From: Cryptomeria japonica
Lineage: Eukaryota; Streptophyta; Pinopsida; Cupressales; Cupressaceae
Assembly (NCBI RefSeq): GCF_030272615.1
Contig: NC_081410.1
Location: 124,183,140 to 124,247,139, forward strand
Direction: 5' to 3'
Length of the DNA: 64,000 nt
The notes below the pieces were generated by a model. That model worked only from the letters and a program-made list of their open reading frames with translations. It searched no databases and had not been told where the DNA came from. Both the position numbers and the translations under genes were made by a program. Each line of letters starts with the position of its first letter. Position 1 is the stretch's first letter. This document shows positions 23,851 through 34,299 of this stretch, piece by piece.

Positions 23851-25934
23851 CGTCCGTCTTTTTTTTTAAAAAACTTTTAAAATGTTTTTGTTTGATTTTA
23901 TCTCCACTCAGTATTTTATGTATGATTTAAAACTCGAGTTTTCGGGTTTTTCATGGTATTTTTTTTAAAATAAAAAAAGAGGGAGATGCTTGTTAGTATA
24001 ATTGTATTTTGAGTAATATTTTGCATTTCAACAATGAGTTGGAAATTTTGATTTTAGTAAACAATGTTTTCTTTTAAATAGAAAAAAGAGGATAAATGTG
24101 TATATTAAAAATATATGCTAATATAGATATCCTCTATTTAGCATATATTGTTAATTACACATATAGATTTTGGGCTTTAGTATAGCCATGACTTTCATTG
24201 TAGTTTGTTTTAAAAAAAAAAAGAAAATCAAATGATAATTGATTATAAGATAGTGAGTAAATTTCATGAGGGTAGTGGACTTTAATTTCTTTTTGTTTAT
24301 GTATGCAATAGAGGCTTAGTTTAGCTTGGAAATGATTTGTCCATTCCTCCATTTACTCTTAATATATTTTGCTCTTGTAGAAGAGGGTTGTTTTTTTGTT
24401 GTATCATTAAACAGGGGTTAGGTTATTGTTATGAAACCAACATGTCGTTAGTGTTTATTTAAGATATAATTTGTTTGTCTAGATGTTTAAGACAACTGGG
24501 AAAGATGTTGTAATTACCTGTTAACGCCAAAGTACGGCCCATTAGTAATTTAGTAGTCAATGCGTCTGTTATAGTAGCACGTCTTGCTAGGTTTGTTTGA
24601 AACCCGGACATTTGGGTTAATTGTGTTGGTCATAACCGATTTCGCCCCTAGTCAAGTAACGTCAGTCATTAGAACCTGTATTTGCTTGAATTGTCAGTTG
24701 GATCCACTTTAGAAGGGACCAATAATGTATATCCCGATTGAAGTGTCTGTTGTATATTGACTATATTTGCCTAAGTGGCAAGATGTAAAAGACCTATCAA
24801 TTATGTATTCCTAACGATATAATACCAAAGGGGTCTTGCAGTTGAGCAGACCCGGAGATGTAGCCCATCAGGGGTGAACTCCGAGATCACATCTGTGTTA
24901 TGCGATGTTTATGGCGTACTTTATTTATGTTTTAAATTATCATGAATGGTTGTATTCCTGCATAAGTGTATGGTGGAATTTTAATGTATTCAAATCTAAA
25001 TGCATAGCATTATTCATATGGATACAAGTAGTTATTTAAGTTCATAAAACGTTGTGAAATATGAATATGGCAAAGTATTTAAATATTGTAATTAAAGTTG
25101 TGGAAAAAGAAATTTGATAATGTTAATTTAAATTGTAATAGTGGAAAGAATCTTGCTAGAATACTTTATTGGATTAACTTGTTATTAAGTATATATATGG
25201 AATGAATGTAAAAAAGGAAACAAAGTTAAAATTTATGTCACTATTCTTAGATTGAAATCTAAAAGATGAACATCATATAAATATCTATCTTTTTACCTTA
25301 GTAAATGAATCACACCATGTCAATTATGTTTCATTACATTGGATGAATTTGTTAAGTTATTTCACGTTTTAATCTTAACAATAATCCTCACCAGATGAAT
25401 TGATAATCGTGTGGACTCAATTAGGTATTCATGTTGTATATTGGATGAAAATACTTAGTAATTTATGTTGTAATTATAATCAATAACCCTCATCAGATTA
25501 TTTCTATAACTGGGTGAACTCAACTAGAAAACCCATATGTTAATCCTTATAAAAGGAATCCCTCATGTTTGCTAAAGATGAACTGAAAAGGAAGGGACTC
25601 AGTTAGTTGTTGATATATTAAATCTAGAAAAATAATCTCTCTCATATTATCTTCATTTAACAAAAAAAAGGGGTGATATGCAACAAGATAACTGTATTTT
25701 AATCCTAATAGAAGAATGTCACTATGATCTTAATTATCCTAATCTTGAAATGATAAATGTCATCTAGCTAACGATGCTTTAATTTAAAGGATGCTCTCGT
25801 GTGACCTAACGCATATCCATCTTAATGAAATTAGTCCATTTATTTGCATCATTAAAACTTCAAATGAATTCCTTGGCTACTCACATTATACCTTTCATAA
25901 AAGAATTTCAACTCATCAGTTGGCTACGCACGAA

Positions 25935-26160
25935 ATCAAATGAAGGGACCTCACTCTATTAATTGTAGATGAACCTTAAGGAACGAATTCTTCTTATTAA
26001 CCATACCTTTTAATATTTAAGGAAGATATCAAATGTGGGTGAATATTTTAAAATCAAATGAAGGAATCCTCGTTTAATTCATCGTAGTTTAACCTTAAAT
26101 GAATGAATCTCATTAGGCATATTTTTAAACATTAAAGGATGAAATCAATAGTGAATGGAT
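25935..26160. repeat. Decayed 118-bp tandem repeats
   Basis: Two units begin ATCAAATGAAGG at 25935 and 26053, and each contains a GTAGNTNAACCTTAA segment followed by GAATNNATTCT/CTC. The upstream sequence at 25370-25560 shows two similar looser units (AATCCTCACCAGAT, AACCCTCATCAGAT). This looks like old internal amplification in the LTR. Confidence 0.55.
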
Positions 26161-26619
26161 ACCACAAACCCAATGAATGAACTTCACTATATTAAACGCA
26201 TGAACCCTTTTTGGGAGACCTCTTAATGAAATTATGAAATTAAGTGCATTAATTAAATAACCTCTCAATGGCCTCCCAGCCACCAAAGTAAATGAACGCT
26301 TCCTAAAATTATAAGATGTCCAACCATTGAACACATATATAATCAAGATCTATGCATCATCTCGTATTTTTAATATCCAGTTTAATGGATCTAATGTCGC
26401 AAGTTGAGTTAGGTGTGAGGTTATGTAATCGCGTTGGGAAACTCCTTAGGATCGTTTTAGCCTTCCGCTGTGATATCTAAGTTGTCAGATAACTTCAAAC
26501 TATCTTAATGTTGTAACTTTTCATTAACGCTCTTAATTATTATTAAAAAAAAAAAAATTTACACTCTATTTGAGTGTTTTTAACTTAAACCCTTAGGGGT
26601 TTCCTGGCGGGGCATTACA

Positions 26620-27657
26620 GAAGAAATAGGTGAAAATTTCATTAATGATGAAAATGTTGATCCTAATATTTTTGATGATGAATATGAATATGTTGATGTT
26701 GACAATTATTTATCGGCAAAATTTTCAAAAGCATTAATCCTAGCTCCTAGCAACAAACAAAGTGACTCATCATTAGAGCATGGTCCTTGTTAGGAACTTG
26801 TGACAAATCCATCTATTGTGCTCGATGTGACTCCTCTTGCATGTTGTCAACCTTCCCAAAATAATGATCAACAAGATCGGGGGGAGGATGACATGCTTGA
26901 TTAGCTTCATTAGCACCATAGATTCTCTTTCTCTCTCCTCTTTTGCTTATTTGTGACATTTTTCTATTTGTTCCCCTATTCTTCTATTTGTTGTCCCTAG
27001 TGTTGTCTACTTGAGGATGATGCAAAACATTGAGATCTCTTTTTGTCTCTTCCATGTTGACTCAAAAAACAAATTTGTTCCCTTATTCCATGGTGGTTTC
27101 CTTTCTTTAGGGGATGAGGATAATTCTATGCACCCGCACACGCACACACATACATGATATACATAAGTTATCATAAAAAGCATACTGACTCCAAATTTAG
27201 GTGAATCCACCTTGTGTTTTGTGCTTTGTGTTCATTATACTTTGATTTGTCCTCTCTTGGGGGCTAAATTATTGTGATAACATGCTTGTATTTTTGGGTG
27301 TGTCCTACCTTAAAGAAATTGCTCTCGGAAAGGCATGTGCAATCGCTTTAACGTGGGGGCATACACTTTGCTCATGATTCTCTCTCTTACTTAAAGTTAC
27401 TTAGAAAACTTTGTCTTTTCTTTATAATTTTTGGTGCTTTTTATTTTCATGACTCATAGTAAGAGAACCTTACTATTTGTAGTCATGGTTCTCTCTTTCT
27501 CTCTCATGATCTTCCCTTTTACCTTATCATTGAATTCGTAAGATCCTAAATTCCACTGGGGGCTTGGTGTATCTTGCCTCTTTGACGTGGTGAAAGTATT
27601 TCAATCTAAATTCATTATACTTTACCATGAGTATTTGCGTAAGCTGATACTCATCCT
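26620..27657 (+). other. Gypsy 3' internal region
   Basis: About 150 bases at the left complete the frame that was cut by the solo LTR, with acidic residues (NVDPNIFDDEYEYVDVDNYL), ending at a stop near 26793. The remainder, to the polypurine tract, is T-rich and has no coding sequence. This is the region where pol would be expected in a full element, and it is absent. Confidence 0.6.
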
Positions 27658-27672
27658 AAAGTGAGGACTAAA
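27658..27672 (+). other. Polypurine tract of the gag-only Gypsy
   Basis: AAAGTGAGGACTAAA directly precedes the 3' LTR start TGTGGCATCC. The PMD Gypsy has AAAGTGGGGGCTAAA before TGTAGCGTCG in the same position (minus strand, 52701-52715). Confidence 0.75.
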
Positions 27673-28842
27673 TGTGGCATCCTAAAATTGCACCCCTCAC
27701 AATTTTGATCACATTTGTGTCTTTGCCTTAGTGTTTGCACCCCCTGGCCTGATTGGAGACCTAATTATGCTCACTCATGTCAAAAACACCATTAATCTCA
27801 AAGGTGCACCACATTGCCACCTTGATCCTACCCCAAAATAGGGCAGGACTAGGGAGTGGCCCCATGGTCCTCCCTAAAGTGGACCTAAATGGGACCCCTT
27901 GACCCATCTCAGATTTGAGCAGGAAACACCCCTCTATGTTGGCTTATATCAAAAAATTAATTAATTCATCCCACTAGAAAGTATATAAGAGGGATTTCCC
28001 CTCTCATTTGATAAGGAAAAAGAGAAAAGAAGAAAAAGAAAAAATCAAGAGGTCTTCAAGCATTCAAGAGCAATTGAGCATTTTCAGTCTTCCTTCAAGC
28101 TTTGGAGTAACAATAGAGTCAATATTTCAAGCATTGAAGACGATCATCGTTCTAATTCATGAAGTCATAATTCCATGTGGAGGCAAGAAAAACTTCACAA
28201 GGAGGTATAAGCTTTTCATTTTTAGTCAATTCAGCATCCCCTCAAAAAGGAGGATTTCTACTTTTAGTCATTTTAATTACATTATTTCAACCACTTGGTT
28301 AATTCCAAAACCAGGGTTTGACCTAAAGGCAAACCCCTATTCCATACACATTTCTCTCTCCTTCTGTGTGCGGGAAGCAGGTGCGCAGTTGTACCTCTGG
28401 AATTAAGCTTTATTTGTAGAGACTAAAGAAGCCTTTTCAATGCATGAACAGTTCAGAGGACCAAGAGGGTGGGTATCTTGATCTAGACACATGGTCCCTG
28501 CTACTTTTGGCAAATTTTGTAGAGTAGCTCCGAATCATCTCAAACTTCTTAGATCTAGGTGCACGACAAAATCCCAAATTTGTAGCTCACTATTTTCTCG
28601 TATTTGTCTTCATTTCCAACAAGTTTTAATGCAAATAGTCAACTTACAAAAGAAGGTCAAACATATTCCATTTTAAGCAATCTACTTAGTATTCAGTCCT
28701 AATCTGATTAGTGACTGAATCTAGTGGATTTACCCCCTCTTTTCAATATAAAAGCATCATCTCCCCCAAGTGAAAATAGGCAATTTGGTGATTTCTCCTT
28801 CATTGTTGCAAATTGCCAAGTCACCTAATTTTTCCCTTTACA
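27673..28842 (+). repeat. 3' LTR of the gag-only Gypsy
   Basis: The LTR reads TGTGGCATCC ... CCCTTTACA. A TATA-like TATATAAG (27982-27989) sits about 310 bases in, with a pyrimidine-rich stretch after it. The last 105 bases match the 5' LTR remnant 7400-7504. The next bases (28843 onward, ATATA) belong to an interrupted Copia gag, so the Gypsy was inserted there. Confidence 0.8.
27982..27989 (+). promoter_or_regulatory. TATA box in the Gypsy LTR
   Basis: TATATAAG in GC-neutral LTR sequence, followed about 30 bases later by TTTGATAAGG and a run of purines. This is the most likely transcription start region of the gag-only Gypsy. Confidence 0.45.
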
Positions 28843-28889
28843 ATATACACACACACACACACATACACACCTATGTGTGTGTGCGTCTA
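28843..28889. repeat. CA/TG microsatellite
   Basis: A run of ACACAC units is followed by TGTGTGTGTG, forming an inverted repeat across the junction between the Gypsy LTR and the broken Copia gag. Confidence 0.7.
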
Positions 28890-29744
28890 TATGTATATAA
28901 GCATGTAATAACCAATTGTACCACAATTAAAGCATTTCAAGGGTAACTTACATTTGTATTTTTGGTACATTTCTTCAATCTTGTTATGAAGTTTGCTTCA
29001 ATCTCTTCTAGATTCTCACTTTATTTAGATTCATCTTATGCTAGCCTTGAAACATTAAATGCAACTTCTCTCTTTTCTCTTTTTACTCAGTCTATCTTTG
29101 AAATCTCATAGGTAGATAGTGTTCCAATAAGGTGCTCAATTGAATACTTATCCAGATCATGGGCTTCTTCTATAACACACTTCTTAGGTTTGTAGGATCT
29201 AGGAAAAGTTAATAGAATATTCCTTATAACATCCCCTTCTTCAAGATATCAACCGACAACTCTAATAGCATCTTCAATATTGTTTACCCTATGTATGTAT
29301 TTCTCAACACCTTCATCTTAGACCATTCTTATATGCTCATACTTTTATTTCAGATTCATCAACCTAGCTTGCTTTGTCTTCGAATATCCTTCATAGGCTT
29401 GACATAATTTGTTCCAAATTTCCTTAGCTTCTTTCAATCCTTTAACTTTTCCAAACATTGCATCACTCAAGCAACTAAATATTATTGCTCTATCTTTTGC
29501 ATTAGTCTCATGATTCTTGACTTCATCCAGAGTCTAAGGTCCTTTTTGTGGAGGCTTATAATTGGGCTTCACAATATCTCATATTCCATTCTTCAAAGTC
29601 TCCAAATAAGATTCCATCATATTCTACTAGTAAGGAAAATTTGTGCCATCAAACAATGGAGCCTTAAGATGTAGTTCATGTGTCATTCCAGATCTATCTC
29701 AAGTAGTTAAGATTTATAAAGAGGAACCTTACTCTAATACCAAT
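28890..29744 (-). pseudogene. Copia gag remnant beside a Gypsy insertion
   Basis: Reading leftward from the primer region, the translation shows a plant Copia gag of the UBN2 type with many stops: AIIFSCLSDAMFGKVKGLKEA-like sequence, then LLTFPRSYKPKK and the start of a zinc knuckle KCFNCGTIGYY at about 28905-28945. The knuckle is cut after its first half by CA-repeat sequence and the Gypsy LTR. The first cysteine pair is intact, unlike in the complete Copia at 9583-16635. The primer site at about 29731-29743 reads ATTGGTATTAGAG, with a C to T change. Confidence 0.7.
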
Positions 29745-31628
29745 TGTTCAACCCAATGAAAGATTGAGAGGGGGGTAAATTAGTTCAGAACTTCAAAAAA
29801 GATTAATTATAGACAACATTCAACCATACAAAAACACTACTGAAAAAAATCACTAATCATCAATACATTAACACCATATTTTACATGGAAAACCCAAACT
29901 AGAAAAAACCATGGTGAGAATCTAACTCACAATATGAATAAAAATGATTACAAAGTTGGTAAAAGCCCTGCATCACAATGAAATATTGTGATCCCTGTTG
30001 ATAGGGAGATTTCACGTTTGATTTCTTGAAGGTTTATTGCCCAAGCTTTGGGCCTCCCGCCACACATTGAACCCCCACATTGGAGTACGCCCATTACTTG
30101 GTTTGTCTGGTGGACCCTACCTTAGCTGGTGATTGGTAATCATGATGCAAATGTGTTAAATCCTCAATGTTCATTGTCCAATGAGGAGGTAATGTATGGA
30201 GAGATAAGGTTCAGGAGGTATAAGGAGAATTTTGGAGTGATAAGGGAAATAGAGAGATAAGGAGGACTTTATGTAGGTTTCACAAATATGAGTTTGGAGG
30301 TTTTAATGCCTCAGCTAATAATGTATCCATGGAGAGAGGGTCCCCCAACTATGACCCTCGCTAGTTAGAAAATCTAGTATAAAAAAAGACATTACCAATA
30401 AAAAAATGATTACAAAGTTTTTGGCTCACTGTTAAGGAGAAACAACACTTGATGGACTTGCAAAACTAAGGCACACAACCTTAGGAAAGATACAAGATAA
30501 GGACTTGCTTGACTAAGGCTCACTGCTTCAGAGCAAGATACAAAAAATACTACTAGAAGACTCATTGTCATTCAACAACAAAAGAAATTTTAGAACTAAT
30601 ATGAGAAGGATCTCTTGAACATGAAATAGTCCTTGAAAAATAGAATCAAGTGACCAATATCATGACAAATAACTCTAAACTCTATCTCTGTCTATACACA
30701 CCATCTTCACGAATATATCACCTTCAAAGCTCTTCACAAACTCACTTTCGCCTATTCACAAACTCAAATCTACTTGCATATCATTCGCATATAGTTCTCA
30801 TAAATTCACACACATTACACACTTAACTCATCCATCTGAACCTCTTAAATATGAGATAGAACATCAAAAACCTAATTGAGGGTTAGCCAAGATATAATTA
30901 ACATACACAAAATAAGCTACTCGGACCAAAAATAGTCAAGGCAGTCCACTCTAGGAGAAAGAGGGGACCCAAATACATCATGAAACATCCTTCCAATATA
31001 GATCCAAAGATCCACACATTCTAACAAATCCTCCAAAGTCGAAACTATATGTAATGTGTGGATAGGAATTAAATCTTGTCAAACAATCAACCAAAAACAT
31101 ATCCATATGGATATCCACACACCAAGGTGAGACTCATAACAATTATCCAATTTATCATCCAAAGCATATCTAGACCAAATACATGACCCAAAATAGCATA
31201 ATCCAAACGGGCACACCAAACCAAAACATAATTGAATGTATAACACACAAATCAACATAACTTTCTTGTGAAACAAAAACATAACAAGAGAATCATATTG
31301 AGAACACTATAAGAACCACTTGACCACATCCAATGAACCATAACATAAAATTCAACATATCTAAAGGCCACCAAAGACTTTCCAGACCAATTTGATAGAC
31401 ACACTTCTTATCAGGAAGCAATAACAACTAATTTCTACAAACCATAAACTAGAAAATCAATCTATTATGTTAATGAGACATTAAAAACTTTATCCTGCAT
31501 ATTGTCACAACCAAGACAAAAATATTACAACCAACTGTAACACCAACACAAGATACATTTGAACCAAAATCCATCTGAACAAGTAAGTTTGACATCAATG
31601 ACAACCACACAAACTCATATTTCCAACA
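29745..31628 (-). repeat. 5' LTR of a minus-strand Copia, with an insert
   Basis: On the + strand it begins TGTTCAACCC next to the mutated primer site and ends TTTCCAACA. The minus-strand start TGTTGGAAATATGAG...GTCATTGATGTCAA is the typical opening of these Copia LTRs. It is 1,884 bases long, but 444 of them are a later insert (29958-30401), leaving 1,440, in line with the 1.1-1.4 kb of related LTRs. A second, partial copy of its tail is seen at 31640-31860. Confidence 0.7.
29958..30401 (+). mobile_element. 444-bp insert with 18-bp target duplication
   Basis: The bases AAAAATGATTACAAAGTT occur at 29940-29957 and again at 30402-30419, bracketing 444 bases that do not belong to the LTR. The right end is A-rich (TATAAAAAAAGACATTACCAATAAAA). 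Long duplication plus A-rich end suggests insertion by target-primed reverse transcription (a SINE or short retrocopy). I see no clear Pol III A and B boxes and no long open frame. Confidence 0.65.
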
Positions 31629-32932
31629 ATGTGCATGAAAATAAATAACTGAAACAAAAAAAAAATCCACACAAGTACACTAAAATTTTTACATAGAAAA
31701 CCCAATCTGGAAAAAAAAAATGGTGAGAATCAAACTCACAATATATTTAATAAGTGTTTATAATGATTTAGGTCACATTCTAGGGGGCTTACTACTCCGA
31801 ACTTGCAAGGTAAGATGCACAACCTTAGGGAAAGATACAAAAGAGAGACTTGCACAACTGAAAGAAGAAGAAGAAGAAGAAGAAGAAGAAGAAGAAGAAG
31901 AAGAAAGAAGAACATCTATCAAAAGAAGAAGAAAGAGGAAAGAAGAACATCTATCAAAAGAAGAAGAACATCTTTTTGTCTTTTCCAAAAAACAAAACTA
32001 TCTCATGTAGCCATCTCTTTGTCTTCACCGCAAGAATAACTAAGAGTGAAGATCATGAACCCTAGATCTCATAGCACCATTACCATCTTTATAGATATCA
32101 AAGGAATTAGCCAACTCATTAAGTTGACTTGATAAATTCTATCTCATCCTTAAATCTTTGTAGCATCATGACATCTCAAGCAATAACGACATAACCATGC
32201 AACATTATCAACCACTTTTATGAAAATTTCCAAATTAAGTTTAAGATTCTCATGCTCCCTTACACATTTTTCTATCATCTTGTCTGCTAGGTTTATCTTA
32301 GTACATGTTTCATATGAATTACCACTATCATCATCAACTGAAGCCACGTGCTCAATCAACATTTCCACCAACACTTCTAGAAGTAAGTCTGAAACATCAC
32401 TAGGAACAAGATTGTTCTAGAGAAGATAAGAAACAAATGCTTGTTCAATAACATCCTGATCATATGTAGGAACTATAAGATACAAGTTACCAATATCCTT
32501 TAGACCATTAGGTCATCTAATTAAATCAATTACTTTATCAACCTCAAGAGAAATTTCCCCAAAAGAAGCAAGGGAAGCAACAAAAATTTCTTCATTCACA
32601 ACACCTTCTTGCACACTAGCCTTTTTCTAGTTCACCTTCATCACTTTCCAGCACTATAGTGTCCATACTTTCCTTCTCAATCGGACTCATAAGCTCATAT
32701 TTTAATAATTTAGAAATAGAGGAAGAGGCCTCTGGAGATAACTTCCTAGTCCTTTTTACTTTTGTAACATCTCCTTTTGAATACACACTGACATCATCAA
32801 CTCTCTTAACACTAGATTTTCCCATTATCTCATCAAAAGTTTTGAATATTTTTGCACTCATATCTTTAGGTAATTAAAGAAGAATCTCAGCAGTACCCAT
32901 GCATTTATCCTCAGATGCTTCATAGGGAAGCT
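31629..32932 (-). pseudogene. Copia LTR tail and accessory-ORF remnant
   Basis: 31640-31860 repeats the tail of the LTR at 29745 (TTTTTACATAGAAAACCCAA, GGTGAGAATCAAACTCACAAT, AAGATGCACAACCTTAGG). It then holds a GAA microsatellite. Minus-strand frames at 32150-32374 and 32616-32861 encode charged sequences (KGDVTKVKRTRKLSPEASSS; LKLNLEIFIKVVDN) similar in style to the accessory ORF at 34300-37560, and the second continues upstream to the LTR edge at 32933. They are not in one frame. Probably the accessory ORF of an older Copia. Confidence 0.45.
31862..31910. repeat. GAA microsatellite
   Basis: About 15 GAA units, with more interrupted GAA and AAGAAC units to 31975. It encodes polyserine or polyglutamate by-product frames on the two strands. 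Confidence 0.9.
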
Positions 32933-34079
32933 TGTTGGAATCAAGGAACACTGAGAGGGGGCATGAATCAATGTTCTACCGGTTAACAAATTTTTTGATT
33001 TAACTTTAAACCACCGGAAGCATAAGCATGAAACTAAAATGCAGAAACAAAAAACAACCAACTACAAAATAATAACACCAAGATTTTTACATGGAAACCC
33101 ATGGTGGGATTTGAACCCACAATATTATTCCACTATGGCCAGTAGCAAAACAATATTACAAAGGAGAATGCACATGCATTCAGGCACACTGCCTAGAGCT
33201 CACTGCTCAATACAAAAATAGGGCTAAAACCTTGGAGGAAGGCACATTGCCTAACAACTATTTACAAAAGATTACAATAAGAAATGAACTGGTAAATAGC
33301 ATCTGAATATGCTAGGAATCAGTTACGGTTAAGTGCAAATGATCCACTGTCACTAATTTGCTTGTCTGCTTTGTTCTACTCTGTTCTCCTCACTAGATCA
33401 ATTGAGATAAAAAAAATGCGCAAGAGAAACTGTGCTCAATCATACCAAAAACAATTTCACACATATAAATTCATTCAAAAAGATCACCCAACACCAACTT
33501 ATATATCTGTACCACCAAAATTGCTCTCCCACAAGTCAACTTCACAAAATATCAAAACATGAAACATGTAACTTCAAGTCGGCTCAAATTTTCATCAAAA
33601 ATTTGCGCCGGACCTAAAACGCACGATCACACACTTCCTATAGGTCTTTCCAATCACCTCAAACATATTACCAATCACTGGAATTAACTAAGAAAATTTG
33701 GATACATGCTACATCAACAAATATGAAGAATAATATGCTTTGTTGTTCTATAGGATACCCGATCTTTAATTACATGCTAGAATCAATACCAGAGGGTTAA
33801 TTAGCATGATTATTATCTCTAGATACTTTATCAATCAATCCTGATCATCAAACACAAAATCTACTTCACCGGATGTGAGATCAACCTCAGGAACTGTAAA
33901 GAGAGTGTTACCGGGTAGACTGATTACATAAGACATACTCCAGATCACCGGTTAGCCAAAAATTCATACTGGATCAAGACAACTGACTGAGTTGCCATCA
34001 ATGACAACTCCTAAGAATCTGCATGTATCGAGCATCACCAATATTCACCAGAGCATCACGGGAGCATCAAATGCTAACA
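32933..34079 (-). repeat. 3' LTR of a Copia with accessory ORF
   Basis: On the + strand it starts TGTTGGAATCAAGGAACACTG and ends ATGCTAACA, and a polypurine tract (minus strand, 34080-34094) lies immediately to its right. Thus it is the 3' LTR of a leftward-reading element whose body extends right. It was inserted into the accessory-ORF remnant of an older Copia (left flank 32616-32932). Confidence 0.75.
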
Positions 34080-34094
34080 ATCTCCCCCTTTGGC
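34080..34094 (-). other. Polypurine tract of the accessory-ORF Copia
   Basis: The minus strand reads GCCAAAGGGGGAGAT, the same bases as at 10834-10848. Confidence 0.8.
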
Positions 34095-34299
34095 ATTGAT
34101 GGCAACACGGGTGAAAAATGCCAAAAAACTGAAAAACCATCAAAAATATTTGACTCCCCCTAAACTGCATACACCATTTTCCACTGCACTCTCTCTTCCC
34201 CTTTGACATCAATGGCAAAGGGTGGGAATCCACCAAAAAGCTTATGTACAAATGAATGAATGAATCACATGAATTTGAAGATGTCTGAGAAAGTCACCT

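Larger units (their letters stand above)
21800..26619 (+). repeat. 4.8-kb solo LTR
   Basis: The block starts TGTAATGCCC and ends GGCGGGGCATTACA, with inverted termini TGTAATG/CATTACA. A 5-bp target duplication GAAGA lies on both sides (21795-21799 and 26620-26624). No gag, pol, primer site or second LTR copy was recognised inside, so it is best read as one giant LTR left after recombination between two LTRs. The orientation is not certain. It interrupts the proline-rich tail frame of the Gypsy protein exactly at the duplicated bases. It contains a GC-rich block (23610-23850) and decayed 118-bp repeats (25935-26160). Confidence 0.82.

Noticed and set aside
25935-26160. A CRISPR-like array
   Set aside because: The repeats are long, diverged, head-to-tail units without spacers, and the DNA is plant nuclear.
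31773-31988. Polyserine and polyglutamate frames
   Set aside because: Products of the GAA microsatellite on the two strands.
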